From Neorhizobium alkalisoli (lineage in GTDB: Bacteria; Pseudomonadota; Alphaproteobacteria; Rhizobiales; Rhizobiaceae), in assembly GCF_002968635.1 (NCBI RefSeq), contig NZ_PVBN01000015.1, forward strand, positions 93,355-157,354: 64,000 bases of DNA, read 5' to 3'. The notes under the pieces are model-generated. The model saw nothing but the letters and a program-made list of their open reading frames with translations, was not told where the DNA came from and did not search any database. Made by a program: the position numbers and the translations under genes. Positions 9,892 to 19,009 of the stretch are shown here, piece after piece (the first letter of the stretch is position 1; each line of letters starts with the position of its first letter).

Positions 9892-11322
9892 CTAAGCTTC
9901 ACCAGTCGTCTGGAACAACGGAGAAAGCTTCATCACCTTGTCCATATCGAGCGAGGCCAGACCGAAATTGCGATCCTTCAAATCTTTGAGCCTGCGGGCC
10001 GTAACCTCCACCGAATGGCGGATCTGCTCTTCGGTGTGATCGCAGGTAATGAAAAACCGCAGCCTTGCCATACCCTCCGGCACCGCAGGGTGGATGATCG
10101 GCAGAACGTTGATCCCCTCCTCCAGCAGTTCATTGGAAAGCTGCACGGCGCGAAGCGAATCGCCCACGATGACCGGCACGACGGAGAAGCCCAGACTGAG
10201 CCCGGTGTCGAGGCCCGCTTCCCTGGCATATTTGAGAAACAGCGCGCCGTTGCGATGCAGCCTCTCGGTCCGCTCCGGCTCGGTGCGCAGGATATCCAGA
10301 CCCGAACGCGCTGCCGCCGCAAGAACGGGGGCCAGTCCGACGCTGTAGACGAACCCGCCTGCCTCAGCCTTCAGGACGTCGACAAGCGCCTGCGAGCCGG
10401 CAATATATCCCCCGCAGCTCGACGTCGTCTTGGAGAGCGTTCCCATCCAGATATCGACATCCCGGGGATCGGTACCGAAGTGTTCGAAGGTCCCGCGCCC
10501 GGTCTTGCCCAGCACGCCGAGCGCATGGGCTTCGTCCACCATCAGCCAGAAGCCGTAACGAGAACGCAATTCCATCAGCGCCGGCAGATCGGCAACATCG
10601 CCGTCCATGGAATAGACACCCTCGACGATAACAAGGATCCGTCGAAAATCGGAAGACAGTGTCCGGAGCACAAACTCCAGATTGTCCATATCGTTGTGGC
10701 GGAAGAGGCGCCGTGTCGCGCCGGATTGCTTGATGCCCGCCAATGCGCTGTTGTGAATGAATTCGTCGTGGATCACCAGATCCAGCGGCCCCATGAGACA
10801 GCTTATCGCAGCAACATTCGTCAGATATCCGCTTACGAAACAGACTGCGGCATCAACGCCGTAGACGGAAGCAAGGTCCGCCTCCAACTCGGTATGAACG
10901 GGTCTCTCGCCGGCAACCAGGCGGCTCGCCGAGGCCGAAATCCCGAAGCGATCTATGGCCGCCTTTGCCCGCTCCGTCGTCTGTGGGTCGGTGTTGGTTC
11001 CCAGATAGTCATACGATGCGAAGTTGATGAATTCGTGCCCGCCGATTTCCGTGGTCGCGCCGGCTGCCTTGTCATGCGAGCGATAGAAAGGATTGGCAAC
11101 GCCGATCATTTCGCCCGCCATCCGCTGGACATGCACGCGCTGATATTCCGGCAGCTCGTCAAAGCGCAGGACCTGGCGGACTGCAGGCGCGGGTTGCCGG
11201 TTCAACCGGGCTGCGCGATTGCGCCCGGACGATTCGCTCGCCTGACGCATCTTGTCCAGCAGACCACGCTTTCCCTCCACGCCGAGGCCAGCGGAAATTT
11301 CGTCGTCCGGACCTTTTTTCAT
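9892..11322 (-). CDS. rkpG: RkpG-like alpha-oxoamine synthase (PLP-dependent acyltransferase)
   Basis: A 476-residue fold-type I PLP enzyme of the AONS/serine palmitoyltransferase family, which condenses an acyl thioester with an amino acid with loss of CO2. FASYDYLG near residue 101, VDEAHALGVLG with Asp263, and MGTLSKTTSSCGGY with the PLP-binding Lys298 are all intact. An N-terminal extension of about 70 residues precedes the catalytic core. The ATG overlaps the polyketide synthase stop (TGATG), implying that this enzyme off-loads the acyl chain made by the synthase. The amino acid partner is not known from sequence. Confidence 0.88.
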   Translation of the reverse strand: MKKGPDDEISAGLGVEGKRGLLDKMRQASESSGRNRAARLNRQPAPAVRQVLRFDELPEYQRVHVQRMAGEMIGVANPFYRSHDKAAGATTEIGGHEFINFASYDYLGTNTDPQTTERAKAAIDRFGISASASRLVAGERPVHTELEADLASVYGVDAAVCFVSGYLTNVAAISCLMGPLDLVIHDEFIHNSALAGIKQSGATRRLFRHNDMDNLEFVLRTLSSDFRRILVIVEGVYSMDGDVADLPALMELRSRYGFWLMVDEAHALGVLGKTGRGTFEHFGTDPRDVDIWMGTLSKTTSSCGGYIAGSQALVDVLKAEAGGFVYSVGLAPVLAAAARSGLDILRTEPERTERLHRNGALFLKYAREAGLDTGLSLGFSVVPVIVGDSLRAVQLSNELLEEGINVLPIIHPAVPEGMARLRFFITCDHTEEQIRHSVEVTARRLKDLKDRNFGLASLDMDKVMKLSPLFQTTGEA

Positions 11323-13817
11323 CACTGCGTCGCTGCCTTCTGCGGCTGGGTGTTGGAGTGGCTCTTCACCAGCCGGTCGACCACCTCATTCTGAGGTTCG
11401 GCCGCATCTTCCGCCTCGTCAGTGTGCTTCGATACACGTTCACGCAAGCGCGTCACGACGTCACCCACGGTCGTGTCGTCCCCAACGCCGCTCAATGGAA
11501 TATCGAATCCGGTCTTCTGCTGGAAGCCCATTCCGAGTTCCATCGCCATCAAGCTGTCGAGGCCGATATCCTTGAGCACCTTGTCAGGCGTGATGGTGTC
11601 TTCAGTCACCCGCAAGATCGCCGCAATCTCGCCGGCGACGAATTTGTGAAGGATCTGCTGCGCCTCTTCGGCAGATTTGCCGTGGATCAGCTCCTCCAGA
11701 TCGACCGTATCGCCATCGGCAACAGCATTGCCGCTGCCGGCCTGGCGGACGATCGTCTCGAAGATCGCGCCTTTGGCAATCGGCAACATGCGGACAGCAT
11801 TCCAGTCGAGTTCAGCAATCATCACCGCCGCCGCGTCGATGCTTCCGGTATCCGCCACGAGATAGCGCTCGACCTGCTCCAGCGCATCACGCGCCTTCAT
11901 GGCCGTCTTGCCGATCCGCTTGGCAAGGATCTCGTTGACTTCGGCATTGCGAGCGAGGAAGCCGGTGTCGGCGATTGCACCAAAACCGACGGCGAGCGCC
12001 GGCAGACCTGCGGCACGCCGCTTGCGCGCGAGCCCCTCCAGATAGCCGTTGGCAATAACGTAGTTCGCCTGGCCGGGATTGCCGATCATCGTCGTTGCAG
12101 AAGAGAAGAGCAGGAAGAGCTCCAGAGCGTCCTTGGAGGTCAAGCGGTGCAGGACTTCGGCGCCCCTCACCTTCACGTCTACGACCGGTTTGTTTCGTTC
12201 GGGCGTCAGGTTCGAGAGCAATGCGTCGTCGAGCACCATCGCCGCATGAATGACGCCCTTCAGAGGCGCCTCAGAGCGAAGAAGCTCAAGCAGCGAGCTG
12301 GCTGCCGCTTCGTCCGTGATGTCGCAGGCATGAACCGTCGCGTGGACACCCTTCTTTTGCCATTCTGCGATCGCCGCCGTCGTTTCCTCGTCCGCGACAC
12401 CGCGGCGCGAGCAGAGCGCGATACGTCGGGCACCCTTGGCTACCAGCCAGTCTGCGGCCGACAGGCCGAACCCGCCGATGCCCCCCGCAACCAGGAAGAT
12501 GCCCTCAGCCGAGAAGCGCAAAGGCTTTCCTGCCGCTGCCAGAACCTTGTGTTTGCCCGAAACCGGCGGCCGGACAACGATCTTGCCGATGTGCCCGGCA
12601 TTCTGCATCAGACGGAAGGCGGTGCCGATCTCGTCGTGGCCGAAGGCGCGATAGGGAAGCGGCGCCAGCTTTCCATCGGCGAACAGACGCCCGATCTCTG
12701 CAAAGATCTTCTTGGTGACAGCTGGCAGGTTGACGAGGAGTTGATCCGCGTCGATTCCGAAATAGCTGATATTGCGCCGGAACGGCCGCAGCCCGATCTT
12801 GCGGTCGGAATAATAATCGCGCTTGCCGAGTTCAAGGAAACGGCCGAATGGTTTCACCAGTTCGATGCTTCGTTCCATGGCCTCGGAGAACAGCGAGTTC
12901 AGGACGAGATCGACGCCCTCGCCGTTGGTGACGCCGCGGATACGGGTCACAAAATCCAGCGACCTCGAATCGAAGATATGATCGGCTCCGAGTGCCTCCA
13001 GGAAACGCCGTTTCTCCACCGTACCGGCGGTGGCAATCACGGTTGCGCCCTTCAATTTCGCGATCTGTAACGCCGCGAGGCCCACGCCACCGGCGGCGCC
13101 GTGGATGAGAATCGTTTCGCCCTTTTCGATATGGCCGAGATGGACCATCGCATAATAGGCCGTCAGGAACGCAACCGGGACCGTTGCTGCGGCGGCAAAA
13201 TCCATTCGCTCCGGCAATTTTGTGACGCCATCGCGGCGAACGCGAACGTGGCTAGAGAAGGCAGCCGGCGCGATGCCCATGACCCGATCGCCGGGCTTCA
13301 GGTCAGTTACAGCTGCTCCCACCTCGATCACGCGTCCGGCCAGCTCCATGCCGATGGTAGCGCCGGCAAAACCGTCCTCCAGCGCTTCCTCCGGCAGGAG
13401 GCCCATGGCCCACATAACGTCGCGGAAGTTGAGGCCGGTCGCCTCGACAGCAATGACAACCTCGTCCTTGTCCGCTCTCGGCAGATCGCATTCTTCCCAG
13501 GCGATGCTGTCCACACGGCCGCTGACGAGCTGCCGGATGGTCGCCGCCGAATAATCGGAAAGCACGACATCGGAGGACGGGAACGGGCCGACTGCTGCGC
13601 GAACTTCCCGAAGGCGATCATCGACCAGCATCCACTCGCGATTGGCTGTCGACGCGGAAAACACCTGGCTCAAAACCGAGGACGTGGCGACACCCTCGGT
13701 TTCGGCATCCAGAAGATGGACATCGAAGGTATCGTATTCGTTCTGCAGGACACGGGCAAAAGTCCAGAGGCCGGCATTAACCTCATCGGTGCGCTCCGCC
13801 GCCAACGGCGCCCCCCC
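11322..13817 (-). CDS. rkpA: RkpA-like polyketide synthase, C-terminal fragment (ER-KR-ACP) after frameshift
   Basis: This frame encodes about 831 residues continuing the synthase after the frameshift. Domains in order: enoyl reductase (NFRDVMWAMGLLPE, then the cofactor motif HGAAGGVGLAALQIA), ketoreductase (VAGGIGGFGLSAADWLVAKG and FSSATTMIGNPGQANYV) and a C-terminal acyl carrier domain whose phosphopantetheine Ser is in DIGLDSLMAMELG. It has no start of its own: upstream of the G run this frame is a shadow of the first part, and no ribosome site is seen. It is therefore best read as the second half of a split gene. The stop overlaps the rkpG start. Confidence 0.85.
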   Translation of the reverse strand, partial: GGAPLAAERTDEVNAGLWTFARVLQNEYDTFDVHLLDAETEGVATSSVLSQVFSASTANREWMLVDDRLREVRAAVGPFPSSDVVLSDYSAATIRQLVSGRVDSIAWEECDLPRADKDEVVIAVEATGLNFRDVMWAMGLLPEEALEDGFAGATIGMELAGRVIEVGAAVTDLKPGDRVMGIAPAAFSSHVRVRRDGVTKLPERMDFAAAATVPVAFLTAYYAMVHLGHIEKGETILIHGAAGGVGLAALQIAKLKGATVIATAGTVEKRRFLEALGADHIFDSRSLDFVTRIRGVTNGEGVDLVLNSLFSEAMERSIELVKPFGRFLELGKRDYYSDRKIGLRPFRRNISYFGIDADQLLVNLPAVTKKIFAEIGRLFADGKLAPLPYRAFGHDEIGTAFRLMQNAGHIGKIVVRPPVSGKHKVLAAAGKPLRFSAEGIFLVAGGIGGFGLSAADWLVAKGARRIALCSRRGVADEETTAAIAEWQKKGVHATVHACDITDEAAASSLLELLRSEAPLKGVIHAAMVLDDALLSNLTPERNKPVVDVKVRGAEVLHRLTSKDALELFLLFSSATTMIGNPGQANYVIANGYLEGLARKRRAAGLPALAVGFGAIADTGFLARNAEVNEILAKRIGKTAMKARDALEQVERYLVADTGSIDAAAVMIAELDWNAVRMLPIAKGAIFETIVRQAGSGNAVADGDTVDLEELIHGKSAEEAQQILHKFVAGEIAAILRVTEDTITPDKVLKDIGLDSLMAMELGMGFQQKTGFDIPLSGVGDDTTVGDVVTRLRERVSKHTDEAEDAAEPQNEVVDRLVKSHSNTQPQKAATQ

Positions 13818-16800
13818 CCGGAGCCAGGATGACAAGCTGCGGTTTTTCAGCAGTCGCGGCGACATCCCGAAGGTGGGCCGACAATGTTTCTGCCAGAAGT
13901 CCCAGCCGGCGCAGACGGTCCTGCTCCAGCGCAGAAGCGTCCCGTGTTCCCTTCCGCTCGGCAACATAGGCGAGTCGGAGCTGTTGTCCCTCGGCTCGCC
14001 TGAACGCTTCGGCAAGCGCTGCTCCGTCGGCCTCGACATCGAGCGTTTCGATCTTTGCACCGCCCACCGCAATGGCGCGGTCGGGGGATTCGCTCAGCAT
14101 TACTATGGAACCGGAGGACGCAATTGGCGCTGCCTGCTGCACAGACGCCGGCGCTTCGGCCGATACCAGGATCAGCGCTCCTTCCGGACAAGCCCGCTCC
14201 TCCACCTGCGGCTTTTCGAAGCCGAGGGTGATGATCATGTCCTCTATCTGAGCCGCGGTGCCAAGCTGACCGACCGGGAAATCCGCAGATTGGCTACCTG
14301 CGAACCAATCTTCCGCCTGACCGAATACGAAGTCGTTAAATGCAGATGGAGCGCGGTCAGCAAACACGAGAGTTGCACCCCGCTCCGACGCGGACCGGAT
14401 TGCGGCCCGCACCCCTTCGTGGCTCGACAAGAGGACCTGGCTCTGCGTGCCTGCGGATACGACCAAGTCGGCCACCGGATGCCCGACCAGTTTTTCAACT
14501 TCCGGCAGAACGACATGGACATCCTGTTCGAAGGCGATTTCTAGTGTTCGACGGACGCTCTCGCGCGGCTCGGCGATGATCAGCGAGGCACCATTCTCAG
14601 CGACAATTGCCGCCAGGCGACGGCTGAAGGCCACGGACGCCGTGCCAACCTCCAGGACGTGACGAATGCGTCCCTTCCCGGCGGCAAGAGCTCCCTCGAC
14701 AGCCTCGATAGCGGTTGAGAGCCGTCTTTCCGCCAGAGGCGAATGAACGAGGACGTGGTCCAGCGTCGCTTCACTGACGGCATCGATCCATTCGGCCGGT
14801 TCAGCGCCATCGCGCAGCGCCGTCACGGACAGTCGCTCGATGATCGTCCTGTAGGCGTCGTTGACGAGAACCGCCTCCGCCACGCGGCCAGCGTTTTCCC
14901 GACAGGCCTCCTGCAGAATTTCGCTTACCGGCGGCAGCGTGAATTCCTTGGGGATATGCCACTCGCCTTCATCGGCCGTCGCAATGCCTGCATCTTCGAG
15001 AATGAACAGGCAGTTGGTCAGGAACGAGCGAAGCGCCGTGTCACCCGGCAGCCGCCGTGCGGAAACGATGCCCCGGTGGTCGGCCAGCATCGCCGCAATT
15101 TCATGACATGCCCGATAGATCGCGGCATCGAGAAGCAATGTCGCATTGTCGGTCGCACCGACTGGAACAGTGCCAAACGTTGCGGCCATGCCGACCTGCG
15201 GGTCTCTTTCCGATGCAGGCAGCGAAGCCGGCACGGTTTCGTAGTGGAACGCCACCGAAGCCAAGGTGTGATGACGGCGCAGCGACGTACGGCGGAAGCG
15301 GCAGTCATCAAAACTTGCTACGGCGTCGCCGGCTGCGTCCAGCATCTGAAAGCGGACTTTGATGGAGAAGCCGCTAAACCGCTCGATTTCGATCAATGCC
15401 TTGGCGATCGGGCCCTTTTTTCCGGTTACCCGGATCGAGCCGAAACGGACCGGAATATAAGGGGAGCCCCCTTCATTGCCGGAAAGCTGGTCGAACAGCG
15501 CCACCAGACCGTGGAAGGCGGCATCCACCGAAAAGGGGTTGAGGTTATATTCCACAAAGGGATGAGCCGGCGCGTCGGCTGGCTTCAGGTTGACCTCGAT
15601 GAACGTGCGTCCAAAAGCCTCTGCGCTGGAAAGAAGTTGGAACCGAGGGCCATACTGAAGGCCGAAGCGCTCCGCCGTCCCATAGGCCAACTCGGCCGTT
15701 ACCAGTTTACTCTCTTCGCCGGCCGGGCGGGTTATCGGCTTGTCGGTTTCGCAGCCGATGGAGTGACGGCTACGGGCAATCGCATGCACGGTCCAGTCAT
15801 CATTGCTGAGCCGCTCGCGGGAACGGATTTCGATGTCACCGGTCTCCGGCGACAGCAATGTCGACAGTTCCACGATCCGATCCTGACGCAGTTCCAGCGG
15901 CCGAACGATCTCAAGGTTGGAAATCTCGGCTGAATCGGTACCGTAGTAGCGTTGCGCTGCCGTCACGGCGATCTCGATGAAGCCGCTGCCGGGCAGGATC
16001 GGACGCGAATCCACCACATGCTCGGCGAGATCCGGGAACAGCCGGGCATCGATGTGATTCTTCCAATGGGAAGCATTGGGATCGCTACGCCAGCCAAGAA
16101 GGGTATAGGTCTGGCTGCCGTTGCGGCCGAAGAGATCGATTTCGTCGCTTGTCGCCGGCGTCCTCAAATCCATCGGCTCGAACGGCAGGCTCGGCAGATC
16201 GACGGCGGCGTTGCGTTTGCCGCTGTGGCGGGACTGAAGCGGCGAGGCGCCGTTCGCGACAGCGCGGGCGAAAGACTGGGCAACCGGGTCTCTGCCCGAC
16301 ACCGGCGTCTCGCGCTGCAGCGTCGCCGTCACCACGGCCTGCGCGGACTGGTTCTTCGCGATATCGTTGACGTAATTCGCAAGAATCGACCTTGGCGATA
16401 TCTCTATGAAGAGGTTGCAGCCCATCTCCAACGCGGCCTCGGCGGCGGATTTGAAAAGGACCGGTTCGCGAACATTATGCCACCAGTATTCGGCATCCAG
16501 TCCGCGGCCGTCCTGGGTCGTGCCAGTGACCGTCGAAATATAGGTGTAGACGCCGGCCTCCGGCTCGATCTGCGGCAGATCGGCAAGAAAGGCGTCCTTG
16601 GCGCTGTCGATGATCGGATGATGGAAGGGATAGTTGATGTCCAGGACATGCGCGACGATCTGCGCCTTTCGGGCGGCGTCGCGAAACGCCTGGATTTCTT
16701 CTGTCGGACCGGAGATGGTCACCGAATTCGGAGCATTGATCGCAGCGACACAGATGTTATCGAGACCATGCGTCTTGGCAAAGGCAAGCGCGGCCTCGTC

Positions 16801-18783
16801 GTTCAAGACGACAGCCGCCATCTTGCCCTGACCTGCGAATAGATCCTGATACCTCGACCGCTTCGCCACGATCGCAACGGCCTCGGCGGCCGTAAGCGCC
16901 TTTGCAGCGTAGGCTGCCGCGATCTCACCCACGGAGTGACCGAACACGACTTCCGGCTTGACGCCAAGCGCGACAAGGCAGTCCGAAAGCGCGGCCTGGA
17001 CAGCAAACAGCAAGGGCTGAGCAATCTTCGTGTCGCCGAGCCTCAGAGCTAGATCGGGGGAAACGAGCAGATCCGTGAGCTTCTCGCCGAGATGATATTC
17101 GAAGAGCGCACTGAAAGACTGGAAACACTGACGGAAATGACGGTTTTCCTGATAGGCCTCGACACCCATTCCGGCCCACTGAGCACCATTCCCGGAAAAG
17201 ACAAAGGCGATTTTTGCGGCCTGAGATGGCGCTTCGCCCCGCTCTCCCTGGGAAGCTTCCCCATCCAGATGCGCCTCGATCGCCCGCAGGACGCCTTCGC
17301 TGTCCTTGGCCTCGACAGCGAAGCGATGGCGAAGCGTCTCCCGGTTGGCCGCTGTGGCGCTGATGACGCGGCGAGCGTGATCCGGTGCTGCGGCGGAAAG
17401 ACGCTCGCGGTACTCTTCAAGAAGTCGCGACAATGCGGACGTCGTATGGGCACTTGCAACGAAAAGGGAGCTTTCGCCCTTCGGCGGGTCGAGAGGAGCC
17501 AGTCGCTCCGGATCACTGATCACCACATGCGCATTCGTCCCACCAAAACCGAAGGAATTTACGCCCGCAAAGCGGATTTCCTTGGCAGGCAGCAATTTTA
17601 CGGCGGAGGTATTGACGCGGACATTCAGCCCGTCGAAGTCGATGTCCTCGTTGACCTTTTCGATATGAAGAGAGGCCGGCAGGAAATTGTTCTGAAGCGC
17701 AATCATCGCCTTCAACAGACCAAACAGACCGGAAGCCGGTTCGGTGTGGCCGATGTTCGTCTTGATCGAACCGAGCGGCACCGGCGCGCGCCGCCGCTTC
17801 CCGATCACCGTTCCGATCGCCCAAACCTCGGCCGGATCCCCGACGCGTGTGCCCGTACCATGCCCTTCGATGAACGCGATGCGGTTCACATCGATGGCGC
17901 TGTTTTCATAGATCGACTGCAGAAGCGCCGCCTGGGCTTCGCGCGATGGCAAACTGATGAAGTTCGTGCGGCCAGAAGAATTGACTGCCACAGCATGGAG
18001 CGTGGCGTAACTGCGGTCCCGCTCCCGCTTTGCCTTGTCCGAGCGGCGGAGAACAATCGCGACGCCACCTTCGGAGCGCACATAGCCGTGGCCATTGGTG
18101 TCATAGGCCCGGCAAAGCCCTTCCGGGGAAAGCATGCGCGCCTGGGCAAAACCCACGAACGACAGGGGATGGACAAGCAGGTTTATGCCGCCGACGATGG
18201 CAGTGTCGATATCGCCTTTTTCCAGGGCGGCAACCGCCTGGTCCAGCGCGACCAGCGATGAGGAACAGGCCGTGTCGATCGTCATGCTCGGCCCCTTCAG
18301 GCCGAAGATGTGCGAAATGCGATTGGAAACAATCGACAGCGTATTGCCCGTCATGAAATACGGGCTGCCTGCGGCCGGGTCTTCGGAAAGCAGGTTTCCG
18401 CTTTCAAGGCTGGATGCGCCGATATAGACGCCGACGCGCTCGTCCGCGAGCTTGCTTACCGGCAGATTGGCATCCTCGAGTGCCTGCCACACGAGATTGA
18501 GGAGAATACGCTGCTGCGGGTCCATCTGCATCGCTTCGCGCTGCGAAAGCCCGAAGGCTGCCGGATCGAAAGCATAGATGTCATCAAGAACACCAGCCGC
18601 GAAAGTGTAGGTCTTGCCCGGCACACCCTGCCCCGGATGCCAGAAGCGGGCGCGATCCCAGCGATCGGCTGGTATTTGAGTGATCGTGCAGCGCCCTTCG
18701 CGCAGAACCTTCTGCAAGTCATCTACAGAATTTGCGCCTGGGGCAACACTGGCCCTGCCGATGATTTCGATCGTCATGGTCAC
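13783..18783 (-). CDS. rkpA: RkpA-like highly reducing polyketide synthase, N-terminal part (KS-AT-DH-MT-like)
   Basis: A 1666-residue product made up of a ketosynthase (active-site Cys173 in DTACSSS, His308 in EGHGTGT, His346 in NIGHTE), an acyltransferase (FSGNGAQWAGMG and Ser617 in GHSVGE) and a dehydratase domain (His922 with Pro931, the central Gly of the usual motif replaced by Ser). A methyltransferase-like region with VLEVGTASVAF follows. Translation ends soon after a run of nine G on the coding strand (13811-13819), where the conserved sequence jumps to another frame; eight G would restore one protein of about 2486 residues, close to sinorhizobial RkpA. The order KS-AT-DH-MT-ER-KR-ACP is that of an iterative, fully reducing synthase making a long saturated chain. 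Confidence 0.87.
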   Translation of the reverse strand: MTMTIEIIGRASVAPGANSVDDLQKVLREGRCTITQIPADRWDRARFWHPGQGVPGKTYTFAAGVLDDIYAFDPAAFGLSQREAMQMDPQQRILLNLVWQALEDANLPVSKLADERVGVYIGASSLESGNLLSEDPAAGSPYFMTGNTLSIVSNRISHIFGLKGPSMTIDTACSSSLVALDQAVAALEKGDIDTAIVGGINLLVHPLSFVGFAQARMLSPEGLCRAYDTNGHGYVRSEGGVAIVLRRSDKAKRERDRSYATLHAVAVNSSGRTNFISLPSREAQAALLQSIYENSAIDVNRIAFIEGHGTGTRVGDPAEVWAIGTVIGKRRRAPVPLGSIKTNIGHTEPASGLFGLLKAMIALQNNFLPASLHIEKVNEDIDFDGLNVRVNTSAVKLLPAKEIRFAGVNSFGFGGTNAHVVISDPERLAPLDPPKGESSLFVASAHTTSALSRLLEEYRERLSAAAPDHARRVISATAANRETLRHRFAVEAKDSEGVLRAIEAHLDGEASQGERGEAPSQAAKIAFVFSGNGAQWAGMGVEAYQENRHFRQCFQSFSALFEYHLGEKLTDLLVSPDLALRLGDTKIAQPLLFAVQAALSDCLVALGVKPEVVFGHSVGEIAAAYAAKALTAAEAVAIVAKRSRYQDLFAGQGKMAAVVLNDEAALAFAKTHGLDNICVAAINAPNSVTISGPTEEIQAFRDAARKAQIVAHVLDINYPFHHPIIDSAKDAFLADLPQIEPEAGVYTYISTVTGTTQDGRGLDAEYWWHNVREPVLFKSAAEAALEMGCNLFIEISPRSILANYVNDIAKNQSAQAVVTATLQRETPVSGRDPVAQSFARAVANGASPLQSRHSGKRNAAVDLPSLPFEPMDLRTPATSDEIDLFGRNGSQTYTLLGWRSDPNASHWKNHIDARLFPDLAEHVVDSRPILPGSGFIEIAVTAAQRYYGTDSAEISNLEIVRPLELRQDRIVELSTLLSPETGDIEIRSRERLSNDDWTVHAIARSRHSIGCETDKPITRPAGEESKLVTAELAYGTAERFGLQYGPRFQLLSSAEAFGRTFIEVNLKPADAPAHPFVEYNLNPFSVDAAFHGLVALFDQLSGNEGGSPYIPVRFGSIRVTGKKGPIAKALIEIERFSGFSIKVRFQMLDAAGDAVASFDDCRFRRTSLRRHHTLASVAFHYETVPASLPASERDPQVGMAATFGTVPVGATDNATLLLDAAIYRACHEIAAMLADHRGIVSARRLPGDTALRSFLTNCLFILEDAGIATADEGEWHIPKEFTLPPVSEILQEACRENAGRVAEAVLVNDAYRTIIERLSVTALRDGAEPAEWIDAVSEATLDHVLVHSPLAERRLSTAIEAVEGALAAGKGRIRHVLEVGTASVAFSRRLAAIVAENGASLIIAEPRESVRRTLEIAFEQDVHVVLPEVEKLVGHPVADLVVSAGTQSQVLLSSHEGVRAAIRSASERGATLVFADRAPSAFNDFVFGQAEDWFAGSQSADFPVGQLGTAAQIEDMIITLGFEKPQVEERACPEGALILVSAEAPASVQQAAPIASSGSIVMLSESPDRAIAVGGAKIETLDVEADGAALAEAFRRAEGQQLRLAYVAERKGTRDASALEQDRLRRLGLLAETLSAHLRDVAATAEKPQLVILAPGGGAVGGGAHR
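13811..13819 (-). repeat. Mononucleotide tract of nine G inside rkpA
   Basis: On the coding strand the bases CTCC are followed by nine G and then CGCC. With eight G the reading would be Leu-Ala-Pro-Gly-Gly-Ala-Pro-Leu-Ala, joining the two halves of the synthase; nine G puts the ribosome into a frame that stops at 13783. The tract is the precise place where the conserved protein changes frame. Real slipped-strand variation, a fixed mutation or a homopolymer read error would all look like this. Confidence 0.85.
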
Positions 18784-19009
18784 TCGAATTTTGTCGCATC
18801 TAGTCCCGGCGAGCCGATTAAAAACCTCCTTCGCCAGATCCTTCTAACAACATACTTATCGAAAGTTGTCACTCAAAAATCTGGCTTATCCATGCCGTTG
18901 CAAAAACTGCCCTGTCGATAAAGGCGCTTTTCAGCATGTCAGGCGGCTTTACCGCCAATTCCCGACGCAGATCGGTCGACGGGATGGCGACCGCTATCGA
19001 ACCAAATAA

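Noticed and set aside
13818..14072. An independent ATG start at 14072 for the C-terminal synthase fragment
   Set aside because: The first 85 residues of that frame are low-quality shadow sequence; conserved protein begins only at the G tract.
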